Part shown: positions 25,679 to 34,417 of the stretch, piece after piece | Position numbering within the stretch: position 1 is the first letter of the stretch | How the letters are laid out: the number at the start of each line of letters is the position of its first letter | Assembly (NCBI RefSeq): GCF_900103325.1 | Contig: NZ_FMXM01000012.1 | Span: 161,774-225,773 of the forward strand | Length of the DNA stretch: 64,000 nucleotides | Direction: 5' to 3' | Source: Mesorhizobium qingshengii | GTDB lineage: Bacteria > Pseudomonadota > Alphaproteobacteria > Rhizobiales > Rhizobiaceae | Notes under the pieces: model-generated | The model's database searches: none | Told to the model about the DNA's origin: nothing | Seen by the model: only the letters and a program-made list of their open reading frames with translations | Position numbers and translations under genes: made by a program

Positions 25679-27049
25679 ATGCACAGCAGCAACACTTCAA
25701 GCACGTCCATTGGCGGCATCGGCCGTGATCGCATCGCCGATCTTCGCGAGACCGAAGGGGCAGCCTTCCGCAAGGCACGGCCACGATCGCAAGCGAAGGT
25801 TGGCAACGGCCTGCCGGGTTTCTTCGGCGGCGTGCCGATGCACTGGATGAACGACTGGCCGACGCCGTTTCCGATCCTGGTCGACAGCGCCAAAGGCGCA
25901 ACCATCACCGACATCGATGGTATCAGGCTTGACGATTTCTGCCTTGGCGACACCGGCTCGATGTTCGGCCACTCGCCGCCACCGGTGGCGCGCGCCATCC
26001 GCCGCCAGGCCGGACGCGGCCTGACCTATATGCTGCCTTCGGAAGACGCGCTCGCCATCGGGCCGCTGCTGCAGCAGCGCTTCGGCCTGCCGTTCTGGCA
26101 GATCGCGACGACGGCGACCGATGCCAACCGCTTTGCGCTGCGCGTTGCCCGCGCCGTCACCGGCCGCGAAAAGATCCTCGTCTTCAACGGCTGCTATCAC
26201 GGCTCGGTCGACGAGACGATGGTGCGGCTGATCGATGGCAAGCCGGTCAACCGGCCGGGACTGGCGGGCGAGTTCCGCGACCTGACCCGCACGGCGAAGG
26301 TGATCGAGTTCAACGATGTTGCCGCGCTGGAAACCGCCCTGAGGGACAAGGACGTGGCTTGCGTCATCGCCGAGCCGGTGTTGACCAATTCCTGCATGGT
26401 GCTGGCCGATCCGGGCTTCCATGATGCGCTGCGCAGACTGACGCGCGCGGCCGGCACGCTGCTGTTGATCGATGAGACGCATACGATCTCGACCGGCCCC
26501 GGCGGCTACACCAGAAAGCATGGGCTGGAGCCGGACCTGTTCGTGCTGGGCAAGCCGATCGCAGGCGGTGTGCCGGCGAGCGTGTGGGGCATGAGCGATG
26601 ACGTTGCCTCGCGCTATGCCGCCTACAACAGGAGCAAGGAACCCGGCTATTCCGGTATGGGCACGACGCTATCAGCCAACCCGCTGCAATTCGCGGCGAT
26701 GCGCGCCACGCTCGAAGAGGTGATGACGGTTGAGAATTATGACCGCTGGCGGCGGCTCGATGCCGGACTGACCGGGGTGATCGACCGCTACCGCCTGCCC
26801 TGGCATGTTGCCCGCGTCGGCGCCCGCGTCGAGTTCATCTGCGTACCCGGCCCCTTGCGGAATGGTGCCGAGGCGGAAGTGGCGCATGCGCCGGAACTAG
26901 AGGCGGCCATCCATGTCGCGCTGGTCAATCGCGGCGTGCTGATCGCGCCCTTCCACAACATGATGCTGATCTCGCCGGCGACGTCAGGTGCCCAGGTCAA
27001 CCGTCTGATCACCGCCTTCGGCGCGGTTGCGGCAAAGCTTGCGGCATGA
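25679..27049 (+). CDS. Class III aminotransferase (PLP-dependent)
   Basis: 456 residues. Fold-type I class III pattern: GCYHGSVDETM for cofactor contact, LLIDETHT with the PLP-pyridine aspartate, and the Schiff-base lysine in FVLGKPIAGG near residue 292. The family includes glutamate-1-semialdehyde aminomutase and omega-aminotransferases; the shape without a clear substrate motif leaves the amine donor unknown. AGAGGGG precedes the ATG. It overlaps the following glutamine-synthetase-like gene by 4 bp, so the two probably serve one amine-utilisation step. The much longer open frame starting at 24479 overlaps other genes and is not coding. Confidence 0.88.
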   Translation: MHSSNTSSTSIGGIGRDRIADLRETEGAAFRKARPRSQAKVGNGLPGFFGGVPMHWMNDWPTPFPILVDSAKGATITDIDGIRLDDFCLGDTGSMFGHSPPPVARAIRRQAGRGLTYMLPSEDALAIGPLLQQRFGLPFWQIATTATDANRFALRVARAVTGREKILVFNGCYHGSVDETMVRLIDGKPVNRPGLAGEFRDLTRTAKVIEFNDVAALETALRDKDVACVIAEPVLTNSCMVLADPGFHDALRRLTRAAGTLLLIDETHTISTGPGGYTRKHGLEPDLFVLGKPIAGGVPASVWGMSDDVASRYAAYNRSKEPGYSGMGTTLSANPLQFAAMRATLEEVMTVENYDRWRRLDAGLTGVIDRYRLPWHVARVGARVEFICVPGPLRNGAEAEVAHAPELEAAIHVALVNRGVLIAPFHNMMLISPATSGAQVNRLITAFGAVAAKLAA

Positions 27050-28467
27050 GACAAGCGGCCATGGACAATCCCAATGCCATCGTGAGCTCACCTTCGGGCT
27101 CGACGCCCACCGAGGCGCAAGCCTTTCTCGACGCTCATCCCGAGATCGAAGCCTTCGATATCGTGCTGACCGACGCCAATGGCGTCGGTCGCGGCAAGAT
27201 CGTGCGCCGGCACGAGTTGAAAAGCATCTTCGAGGGCGGCCGCCATATGCCGATCTCCATCCTCGGCCTCGACATCACCGGCGAGGACGTGCACGAGACC
27301 GGGCTGATCTGGACGACCGGCGACGGCGATCTCAGGGCATGGCCGATCCCCGGCACGCTGGTCCCGCTCTACGGCACAAACCCGCCGCGCGGCCAGTTGC
27401 TGATGGCGATGTACATGCTCGACGGCCGGCCGATGTCCTCCGATCCGCGGCTGGCGCTGGCCCGGCAGGTCGACATATTGGCATCCAAGGGCCTCTATCC
27501 GGCCGGCGCCTTCGAGCTCGAATTCTTCCTGCTGGCGAATGAGCGCGATGCCGATGGCAAGGTGCAGCCGGCGCGCGCCGTGCTCGACGGCCGCGTCTCG
27601 GGCAAGACCGAGGTCTATTCCGTCGATCATCTGCACGGCATGGAGCCGCTGTTTTCCGACATCTATGCCGCGGCCAAGGCACAAGGCATCCCGGCCGAGA
27701 CCGTCATTTCCGAGTATGCGCCCGGCCAGTACGAATTGACGCTGCACTACCGCAAGGACGTGATGCGGGCGGCCGACGATCTCGTCATGCTGAAGCGGCT
27801 GGTGCGGGCGCAGGCGCGCCGCCATGGCGTCACCGCCTGTTTCATGGCCAAGCCGATCGAGAAATATGCCGGCTCGGGCATGCATTTCCACGTCTCGTTG
27901 CAGGACAGAGCCGGCCGAAACGTCTTTGCCGAATCCGGTGGCGAGAGCTGGTCGCTGCCGCTGCTGCAGGGGCTCGGCGGCCTGATCCAGACGATGGCGG
28001 AATCGATGCTGGTGTTTGCCCCGCACGCCAATTCCTGGCGGCGTTTCGTCTCGCAATCCTATGCGCCGGTGGCGCCGACCTGGGGCGTCAACAACCGCTC
28101 GGTGGCGCTGCGCGTGCCGGCGGGCGATGCCAAGAACCGGCGCATCGAACACCGGCCGTCGGGCGTCGACGCCAACCCCTATCTGATCGCGGCGACCGTG
28201 CTCGCCGGCATCATCAAAGGTCTCGACGAAGGTCTCGATCCCGGCCCGGAAACAACCGGCAATGGCTATGAGGCCGCGGTCACGCGCACGACGATGCCTG
28301 TCGACTGGCGCGCCGCGATCGAAGCGGCCAGGGGTTCGGCGTTCCTGAAAGAGGCGCTCGGCGAGGACCTGCACCGCACCTTCGTGGCGATCAAGCAGTC
28401 CGAATATCTGCGCGTGGCGCGCACGGTCAGCGAACTGGATTACCATCTCTATCTGCACGAAGTCTGA
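27046..28467 (+). CDS. Glutamine-synthetase-family glutamyl-amine ligase
   Basis: 473 residues. The glutamine synthetase catalytic scaffold is present: the ATP/metal glutamates in AFELEFFLLANERD, GSGMHFHVSLQD, and the C-terminal substrate region RIEHRPSGVDANPYLIAATVLAG. It is closer in style to PuuA/GlnT-like gamma-glutamyl-amine ligases than to housekeeping GlnA. These enzymes attach glutamate to an amine such as putrescine as the first step of its breakdown. Start at the ATGAG overlap with the aminotransferase (alternative ATG 15 bases on). No dedicated transporter beside it. Confidence 0.87.
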   Translation: MRQAAMDNPNAIVSSPSGSTPTEAQAFLDAHPEIEAFDIVLTDANGVGRGKIVRRHELKSIFEGGRHMPISILGLDITGEDVHETGLIWTTGDGDLRAWPIPGTLVPLYGTNPPRGQLLMAMYMLDGRPMSSDPRLALARQVDILASKGLYPAGAFELEFFLLANERDADGKVQPARAVLDGRVSGKTEVYSVDHLHGMEPLFSDIYAAAKAQGIPAETVISEYAPGQYELTLHYRKDVMRAADDLVMLKRLVRAQARRHGVTACFMAKPIEKYAGSGMHFHVSLQDRAGRNVFAESGGESWSLPLLQGLGGLIQTMAESMLVFAPHANSWRRFVSQSYAPVAPTWGVNNRSVALRVPAGDAKNRRIEHRPSGVDANPYLIAATVLAGIIKGLDEGLDPGPETTGNGYEAAVTRTTMPVDWRAAIEAARGSAFLKEALGEDLHRTFVAIKQSEYLRVARTVSELDYHLYLHEV

Positions 28468-28481
28468 TGGCTGAATGATCC

Positions 28482-28505
28482 GGCGGCGATCACTTTTTCG
28501 CCGCC
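28482..28505 (+). terminator. Hairpin after the glutamine-synthetase-like gene
   Basis: GGCGGCGA and TCGCCGCC form an 8-bp perfect stem with an 8-base T-rich loop, 14 bases after the stop codon. No T-run follows the stem, so intrinsic termination is possible but not assured. Confidence 0.4.
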
Positions 28506-28537
28506 GCCATCAAATGAGGTAGCGCGCCGGTCGTCTG

Positions 28538-28552
28538 GAACATATCATGAAC
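28538..28552 (+). promoter_or_regulatory. LexA (SOS) box, GAAC-N7-GAAC
   Basis: GAACATATCATGAAC is an exact match to the alphaproteobacterial LexA site, GTTC-N7-GTTC read on the other strand. It ends 2 bases before the ATG of the radical SAM gene. A repressor bound here would block transcription start or early elongation. Damage-inducible expression of the radical SAM/UdgX operon is the inference. Confidence 0.8.
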
Positions 28553-28554
28553 AT

Positions 28555-29790
28555 ATGTCCGCACTCACTGTTCACGAAAAGCTGGCGATTCTCTCTGATG
28601 CCGCCAAATATGATGCATCGTGCGCTTCATCGGGTTCGGCCAAGCGCGATTCGCTGAAGTCTGGCGGCATCGGCTCGACCGAAGGCATGGGCATCTGCCA
28701 TTCCTACGCGCCGGATGGCCGCTGCATTTCGCTCCTGAAAATCCTGCTCACCAATTTCTGCATCTACGATTGCAGCTATTGCATCAACCGCTCGTCGTCC
28801 AATGTACGGCGCGCCCGCTTTACCGTCGACGAAGTGGTGAAGCTGACCATGGATTTCTACCGGCGCAACTATATCGAAGGGCTGTTCCTGTCCTCGGGCG
28901 TCATCCGCTCGCCCGATGAAACCATGGGCGAGATGGTCGAGGTGGCGCGGCGGCTGCGGCTGGACGAGAAGTTCGGCGGCTACATTCATCTGAAAACCAT
29001 CCCGGAATGTTCGCAGGAACTGGTCGAGAAGGCAGGCCTCTATGCCGACAGGCTGTCGATCAATGTCGAGTTGCCGACCGACGAAGGCGTGAAGAAGCTG
29101 GCGCCGGAAAAGAAGCCGGAAACGATCCGCCTCTCGATGGCCAGGCTGCGCCGGAAGATGGAAGAAAAAGCCGAGCCGACGCTGCGGACCAAAAAACGCG
29201 AACGCTTCGCGCCGGGCGGGCAATCGACGCAGATGATCGTCGGTGCCGACAGGACATCCGACGACGGCATCCTGCACACCAGCGCGCGGCTCTATGGCAG
29301 CTACCATCTGCGACGCGTCTACTATTCCGCCTTCAGCCCGATCCCGGATTCGTCGTCGTCCCTGCCATTGCAGAAGCCGCCGCTGCTGCGCGAGCACCGG
29401 CTCTATCAGGCCGACTGGCTGATGCGGTTCTACGGCTTTTCGCAGCCGGAAATCCTGGCCGGCAGCAGCGACGGCATGCTCGACCTCGCCATCGACCCAA
29501 AGCTGGCCTGGGCGCTGCGCAACCGGGGACAGTTCCCGGTCGACATCAACCGTGCCGACCGAGAAGCGCTGCTGCGCGTGCCGGGTCTCGGCACCCAGGT
29601 GGTGGCGAAAATCCTGGAGACCCGCCGCCATCGGCGCATGCGGCTCGAAGATCTTGGGCGGGTTTGCCAGTCGATCGCAAAATTGCGGCCGTTCATCATC
29701 GCCGAAGGGTGGTCTCCGGGCGCGCTCACCGACAAGGCGGGTCTGCGCGACAAGATCGTGCGGTCTTGCGAACAACTGTCGCTGTTTTGA
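28555..29790 (+). CDS. Putative DNA modification/repair radical SAM protein
   Basis: 411 residues. The radical SAM cluster motif appears as CIYDCSYC around residues 66-73, with downstream SAM-binding features. A C-terminal helix-hairpin-helix-like segment (INRADREALLRVPGLGTQVVAKIL) suggests DNA contact. It fits the family known to be genomically linked to UdgX-like uracil-DNA binding proteins. It starts immediately after a LexA box and no ribosome-binding site is visible, so translation may be leaderless or weak. The next gene starts 2 bp after its stop. Confidence 0.9.
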   Translation: MSALTVHEKLAILSDAAKYDASCASSGSAKRDSLKSGGIGSTEGMGICHSYAPDGRCISLLKILLTNFCIYDCSYCINRSSSNVRRARFTVDEVVKLTMDFYRRNYIEGLFLSSGVIRSPDETMGEMVEVARRLRLDEKFGGYIHLKTIPECSQELVEKAGLYADRLSINVELPTDEGVKKLAPEKKPETIRLSMARLRRKMEEKAEPTLRTKKRERFAPGGQSTQMIVGADRTSDDGILHTSARLYGSYHLRRVYYSAFSPIPDSSSSLPLQKPPLLREHRLYQADWLMRFYGFSQPEILAGSSDGMLDLAIDPKLAWALRNRGQFPVDINRADREALLRVPGLGTQVVAKILETRRHRRMRLEDLGRVCQSIAKLRPFIIAEGWSPGALTDKAGLRDKIVRSCEQLSLF

Positions 29791-29792
29791 CC

Positions 29793-31256
29793 ATGCAGCC
29801 GGCTGGGTTCGATCTTGCCAGATACAATGTACGGCTCGACAGCGAGACCGATTTTCCCGGTTGGCGCGACGCGGCACGGCGGCTGGCGCTGAACGAGGTC
29901 AGTCCCGAGGATATCAGCTGGCATGTGGCGGCCGATTCCGACCAGCCGCCGAGCGATTTGCCGGCTGTGCCAGGGGGCAAGCAGCTTGTGGTGCCGCGAG
30001 AGTTCATCGGGCATGCGGAGACAGCCTTCTGCCATTCCGACCCCACCCGGTTCGCCTTTCTCTACCGGTTGCTGTGGCGGCTGCGCACCGAGCCCAGACT
30101 GCTGGCGATCGCGTCGGATCCCGACACCAGGCGCCTCGAAGCCATGGAGAAAGCGGTGCGGCGCGACAGCCACAAGATGCGCGCCTTCGTGCGCTTCCGG
30201 AAGATCGGTGACGGCGACGAGGAGCGCTATGTCGCCTGGTTCGAGCCCGATCATTTCATCGTCGAGCGCAACGCGGATTTCTTCGTCAGGCGCTTCACCG
30301 GCATGCGCTGGACGATTCTGACGCCGCATGCCTCCGCCGACTGGAATGGCGAAAGGCTGGCGATCGGGCCGGGCGCCGCCAGGAGCGATGCCCCGGCGCA
30401 GGACGACACCGAGTCGCTGTGGCGGACCTATTTCGAGAACATCTTCAATCCGGCACGGCTGAAGGTGAAGGCCATGCAGAAGGAGATGCCGAAGAAATAC
30501 TGGCGGAACCTTCCCGAGGCCTCGCTCATTCCAGATCTGATAGCAGGAGCGGACAAGGCCGCCACAGCCATGATTGCCAGAATGCCAACGACGCCAGCGC
30601 CGCATCACGCCAAGGTGCAGGCTAAACACTGGCCAACGCGTGAGCCAGCCGTGATGGGCGATGGCGCCCACACGATCTCCGAATTGCGCGAGGCGGCGAA
30701 GGGTTGCCGCCGCTGTCCGCTTTGGCGCGACGCGACACAGACCGTGTTCGGCGAAGGGCCAGATGATGCCAGGGTGGTCTTCGTCGGCGAACAGCCAGGC
30801 GATCAGGAGGATCTTGCCGGCAAACCTTTCGTCGGTCCGGCGGGCAAGGTGTTCGACGCCATACTGGATGACGCGGGCGTCGACCGCCAGAAAGTCTACG
30901 TCACCAATGCGGTCAAGCACTTCAAGTTCGAGCCGCGCGGCAAGCGCCGCATCCATTCCAAGCCGAATGCCGGCGAGGTTCAGGCCTGCCGCTGGTGGAT
31001 CGACAGGGAACTCGCGCTGATCATGCCGGATCTCGCCGTGGCGCTCGGCGCGACGGCGGCGCTGTCCTTACTCGGCAAGGCGATCCCGGTGACAAAGATG
31101 CGCGGCCAGGTGATCGAGCGCGAGGATGGCTTGCGCGTGTTCGTCACCATCCATCCCTCCTTCATCCTGCGCATCCACGAGCCCGCGGACAAGGACGCCG
31201 AACGCGAGCGGTTCCTGCACGACATGAGGCAGGTCAAGCGGCTGATGACCGCCTGA
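29793..31256 (+). CDS. UdgX uracil-DNA binding protein fused to DUF4130-like domain
   Basis: 487 residues. The first about 275 residues match the DUF4130-type DNA-metabolism domain linked to radical SAM genes (FLYRLLWRL, VRRDSHKMRAFVRF, GMRWTILTPHASADW). The rest is a family 4-like uracil-DNA glycosylase: CRRCPLWRDATQTVFG with two iron-sulfur cysteines, GEQPGDQED as motif A, HPSFIL as motif B, and the UdgX-specific RRIH loop near residues 384-388. In mycobacterial UdgX the histidine of that loop traps uracil-DNA covalently. Fused in one chain, an arrangement reported for the family. It is in one operon with the radical SAM gene. Confidence 0.92.
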   Translation: MQPAGFDLARYNVRLDSETDFPGWRDAARRLALNEVSPEDISWHVAADSDQPPSDLPAVPGGKQLVVPREFIGHAETAFCHSDPTRFAFLYRLLWRLRTEPRLLAIASDPDTRRLEAMEKAVRRDSHKMRAFVRFRKIGDGDEERYVAWFEPDHFIVERNADFFVRRFTGMRWTILTPHASADWNGERLAIGPGAARSDAPAQDDTESLWRTYFENIFNPARLKVKAMQKEMPKKYWRNLPEASLIPDLIAGADKAATAMIARMPTTPAPHHAKVQAKHWPTREPAVMGDGAHTISELREAAKGCRRCPLWRDATQTVFGEGPDDARVVFVGEQPGDQEDLAGKPFVGPAGKVFDAILDDAGVDRQKVYVTNAVKHFKFEPRGKRRIHSKPNAGEVQACRWWIDRELALIMPDLAVALGATAALSLLGKAIPVTKMRGQVIEREDGLRVFVTIHPSFILRIHEPADKDAERERFLHDMRQVKRLMTA

Positions 31257-31257
31257 A

Positions 31258-32523
31258 CTACCTGATCAAGATGGCTCTCAGATCGTTGACATTCGTGCCC
31301 GTCGGGCCGGGCACGAAAAGATCGCCAACGGCATTGAAGGCCGTCCAGGCGTTGTTGCCGGCCAGCATCGCCTTGGCGTCCACACCCGCCGCGCGCATGC
31401 GCGAAACAGTCGAGCCGTCGGCGAAGGCGCCGGCATTGTCTTCCGAACCGTCAATGCCGTCCGTGTCGGCGGCCAACGCGTAAACACCTCCAGAGCCGTT
31501 GATGCCAATGGCGAAGGCAAGCAGGAACTCCGAGTTGCGGCCACCCTTGCCCTTGGCACGCAAGGTCACGGTTGTTTCGCCGCCGGACAGGATCAGCACC
31601 GGCTTTGGGAATGGCCGGTTGCGCGTCACCACTTCGCGCGCGATTGCCGAATGCACGCCGCCGACCTCGCGCGCCTCGCCCTCGATGGCATCGGAGAGGA
31701 TAACAGCTTCGATGCCTTGCCGTTTCGCTTCCGCTGCCGCCGCTTCCAGCGATACACCGGCCGAAGCGATCAGGTGCACCTCGTTGCGTGAAAAGCGCTG
31801 ATCATCCGGACTTGGCGCATCGGCGGCCGGCGAGCCGATGTGTGCCATCACCGCGGCCGGGAGCTTCATGCCGTAGGTGGCGATCGAGGCGAGCGCGTCC
31901 TCGCGGCTGCCTATATCGGGAACGGTCGGGCCGGAGGCGACCAGTGCGGGGTTGTCGCCCGGGATGTCGGATACGACTAATGACACCACCCTGGCCGGCC
32001 AGGCGGCCGCGGCGAGCCGGCCACCCTTGATGGTGGAAACATGCTTGCGGATGGTGTTCATCGCCGCAATCGGCGCGCCGGAGGCGAGCAGCGCCTCGTT
32101 GACCGCGATCTCGTCGGCCAGCGTCAGGCTGCCGGCCGGTGACGGCAAGAGCGCCGAGCCACCACCGGAAATCAGCGCGACGACCAGATCATCCGCTGTC
32201 AGCCCCTGGACTTTTTCGAGCAGGCGTCGCGAGGCCTCAAGCCCGGCGGCATCCGGCACCGGATGCGCCGCCTCGATGATCTCGATGCGCTCGCAGGCCG
32301 CGCCATAGCCATAGCGGGTGACGACCAGCCCTTCGATCGGCCCGTCCCAGACCTTCTCGAAAGCCGCCGCCATCTGCGCCGAGCCCTTGCCCGCGCCAAT
32401 GACGATGGTGCGACCCTTGGGCTTGGCCGGCAAATGATCGCGGATGGTCCGCTCAGGATCGGCAGCAGCGACGGCGGCGTTGAAGATGGATGTGAGGAAG
32501 GCCTTGGGATCGATATCGGTCAT
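31258..32523 (-). CDS. gckA: Glycerate 2-kinase (GckA/TtuD, MOFRL type)
   Basis: 421 residues. It has the nucleotide-binding GAGKGSAQMA near the start, SGGGSALLPSPAGSLTLADE, and the conserved C-terminal MOFRL region (GRNSEFLLAFAIGI, ALAADTDGIDGSEDNAGA). It phosphorylates glycerate for entry into glycolysis, which fits the last step of glyoxylate assimilation from purine breakdown. The start MTDIDPKAF overlaps the preceding gene's stop by 4 bp. It faces the end of the UdgX gene with a single base between. Confidence 0.92.
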   Translation of the reverse strand: MTDIDPKAFLTSIFNAAVAAADPERTIRDHLPAKPKGRTIVIGAGKGSAQMAAAFEKVWDGPIEGLVVTRYGYGAACERIEIIEAAHPVPDAAGLEASRRLLEKVQGLTADDLVVALISGGGSALLPSPAGSLTLADEIAVNEALLASGAPIAAMNTIRKHVSTIKGGRLAAAAWPARVVSLVVSDIPGDNPALVASGPTVPDIGSREDALASIATYGMKLPAAVMAHIGSPAADAPSPDDQRFSRNEVHLIASAGVSLEAAAAEAKRQGIEAVILSDAIEGEAREVGGVHSAIAREVVTRNRPFPKPVLILSGGETTVTLRAKGKGGRNSEFLLAFAIGINGSGGVYALAADTDGIDGSEDNAGAFADGSTVSRMRAAGVDAKAMLAGNNAWTAFNAVGDLFVPGPTGTNVNDLRAILIR

Positions 32524-33023
32524 TTCGCTTCCGGCGGCAACGCAAGCTCTTGGCAATCGATACCCAGGTAGTCGCACAGCGCATCGACCACGACGCCGTG
32601 ATCCTCGCGCTCCGGCAGGCCCGACACCGCGATCACGCCGATGACACCAGCGCCCTTGACCGTGACCGGAAAGCCGCCGCCGGCCAGTACAAAGTCCGAT
32701 ATTTCGAGGCCTTCACCGACCTTGAAGGCGCGGTCGGGGCGCTGCTGCTCCAGCACCATGCGGTAGGTGCTTCGCAGGAACCGTTTGACGACATTGATCT
32801 TGCGCCGGGCCCAGTCGGGATTGGAAGCGTTCGAGCCCGGCATCGCGGCATAGAACAGCGGCCGGTCGAAGGTCCTGATGTCGACGATAACCGGCAGGTT
32901 CCCGGCGAGCGCGCGGTCGCGGATGGCTGAACCGATCTTGAAGGCAACCGCCTCATCGAAGGCTGGAAAGACAAGAACCTCTTCCTGTCTCTTGATCAGA
33001 GCGATGTCGTCAGCAACGGCCAT
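32520..33023 (-). CDS. UPF0303/HbpS-like (GlcG family) heme-domain protein
   Basis: 167 residues; no signal peptide. It carries the HbpS/GlcG-like fold pattern with LAGGGFPVTVKGAGVIGVIAVSGLPEREDHGVVVDAL. Proteins of this family are associated with glycolate or heme-linked processes, but the function is not established. It sits between guaD and gckA in an apparent operon, ending in a 4-bp overlap with gckA and starting 78 bp after guaD. Confidence 0.83.
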   Translation of the reverse strand: MAVADDIALIKRQEEVLVFPAFDEAVAFKIGSAIRDRALAGNLPVIVDIRTFDRPLFYAAMPGSNASNPDWARRKINVVKRFLRSTYRMVLEQQRPDRAFKVGEGLEISDFVLAGGGFPVTVKGAGVIGVIAVSGLPEREDHGVVVDALCDYLGIDCQELALPPEAK

Positions 33024-33101
33024 GTCGTTCCCCTGTCAACTTCGCCGCACGCTTTGGCCGATGGTTGCCGCCGGGTCAAGCGAGGAACACGTCGCAGTGT
33101 T

Positions 33102-34415
33102 CTAAATCGCCATGTCGGCCTTGGCCGGTCGCCCGGCCACATAGACCTCGCGCACGGCGCGGTCGTCGCCGAGCGTCTGCAAAAGAAACAGTTCCTGCGC
33201 CAACGTCTCGACCGTTTCCATCCTGAGCCGCATCGCCGGTGTTGCCCTGGCATCCAGCACGACGATATCGGCATCAGTGCCTTCGTCCAGCGTGCCGATC
33301 TTTTCCGCCACCGACAGCGCCTCGGCATTGCCGCGCGTCATCTGCCAGAAGGACTGGAACGGGTTGAGCTTCTCGCCGTTCTGCGCGATTACCTTGTAGC
33401 CCTCGTCCATGGTGCGCAGCATGGAATAGTTGGTGCCGCCGCCGACATCGGTGGCGGCGGCGATCCTGATCGGCTTGTCGCGGCGGCGAAAGCGCTGATA
33501 GTCGAACAGGCCGGAGCCGAGGAACAGGTTGGAGGTCGGGCAGAACACCGCCACCGAGCCGCTGTGCGAAAGCGCATCGGCCTCACGCTCGGACAGATGG
33601 ATGCAATGGCCGAACAGGCTCTTCTTCCCCAACAGCCCGTAGTGTTCGTAAACGTCGGTGTAGTCGCGCGACCACGGATAGAGCTCCTGCGTGAAGGCGA
33701 TTTCGGCATGGTTTTCCGACAGATGCGTCTGCATGTGCAGGTCGGGATGTTCGCGGCACAGCGCGCCGGCCATCTCCATCTGTTGCGGCGATGAGGTGAT
33801 CGCGAAGCGAGGGGTAATGGCATAAAGCTGCCGTCCCTTGCCGTGCCATTGCGCGATCAGCGCCTTGCTATCCTCATAGCCGGACTGCGGCGTGTCGAGC
33901 ACGCCGTCGGGCGCATTGCGGTCCATCATCACCTTGCCGGCGATGTTGAGCATGTTGCGATCATGCGACTCGGCGAAGAAGGCTTCGGCCGACGCCTTGT
34001 GCACCGAGCAATAGGCGGTGACCGTCGTGGTGCCGTGGCGCACCATCTCGTCGAGGAACAGCCGCGCGATGCGGCGACCATGCTGCGCGTTGGCGAACTT
34101 CGTCTCTTCCGGGAAGGTGTAGGTGTTCAGCCAGTCGAGCAGCTCCGCGCCGTAGGAGGCGATGACCTGCATTTGCGGGAAATGCACATGAGCGTCGATG
34201 AAGCCCGGCAGCAGCAGATGCGGCCGGTGGTCGATTCTTTCCGCCCCTTCGCCGGCCTGTTTCTCGACTTGCGCATAGGCGCCGGCGGCGACAATCCGGC
34301 CATCGCGGATCAGCAGGCCGCCATCCTCCTCGTAGCGCCAGGCGGAATGGTCATCGATGGTCTCGGGCCAGCGTACGAAGGACAGCGTTCGGCCGCGCAG
34401 AAGTGTCGAGGTCAT
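33102..34415 (-). CDS. guaD: Guanine deaminase
   Basis: 437 residues, amidohydrolase superfamily. Metal-ligand motifs: PGFIDAHVHFPQ, the THLSENHAEI and GHCIHLSEREADAL histidines, and a late aspartate in AAATDVGGGTNYSML. The reaction is guanine to xanthine plus ammonia, feeding xanthine dehydrogenase encoded further along. It starts 2 bp after the stop of puuD, so both are co-transcribed. Confidence 0.93.
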   Translation of the reverse strand: MTSTLLRGRTLSFVRWPETIDDHSAWRYEEDGGLLIRDGRIVAAGAYAQVEKQAGEGAERIDHRPHLLLPGFIDAHVHFPQMQVIASYGAELLDWLNTYTFPEETKFANAQHGRRIARLFLDEMVRHGTTTVTAYCSVHKASAEAFFAESHDRNMLNIAGKVMMDRNAPDGVLDTPQSGYEDSKALIAQWHGKGRQLYAITPRFAITSSPQQMEMAGALCREHPDLHMQTHLSENHAEIAFTQELYPWSRDYTDVYEHYGLLGKKSLFGHCIHLSEREADALSHSGSVAVFCPTSNLFLGSGLFDYQRFRRRDKPIRIAAATDVGGGTNYSMLRTMDEGYKVIAQNGEKLNPFQSFWQMTRGNAEALSVAEKIGTLDEGTDADIVVLDARATPAMRLRMETVETLAQELFLLQTLGDDRAVREVYVAGRPAKADMAI

Positions 34416-34417
34416 GC

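Noticed and set aside
28482..28505. Riboswitch or attenuator before the radical SAM gene
   Set aside because: Only one short hairpin is present and it lies close after the preceding stop codon; a terminator is simpler.
29007..29792. N-terminal extension of the UdgX frame
   Set aside because: It overlaps the whole radical SAM C-terminal half; the ATG at 29793 is two bases after that gene.
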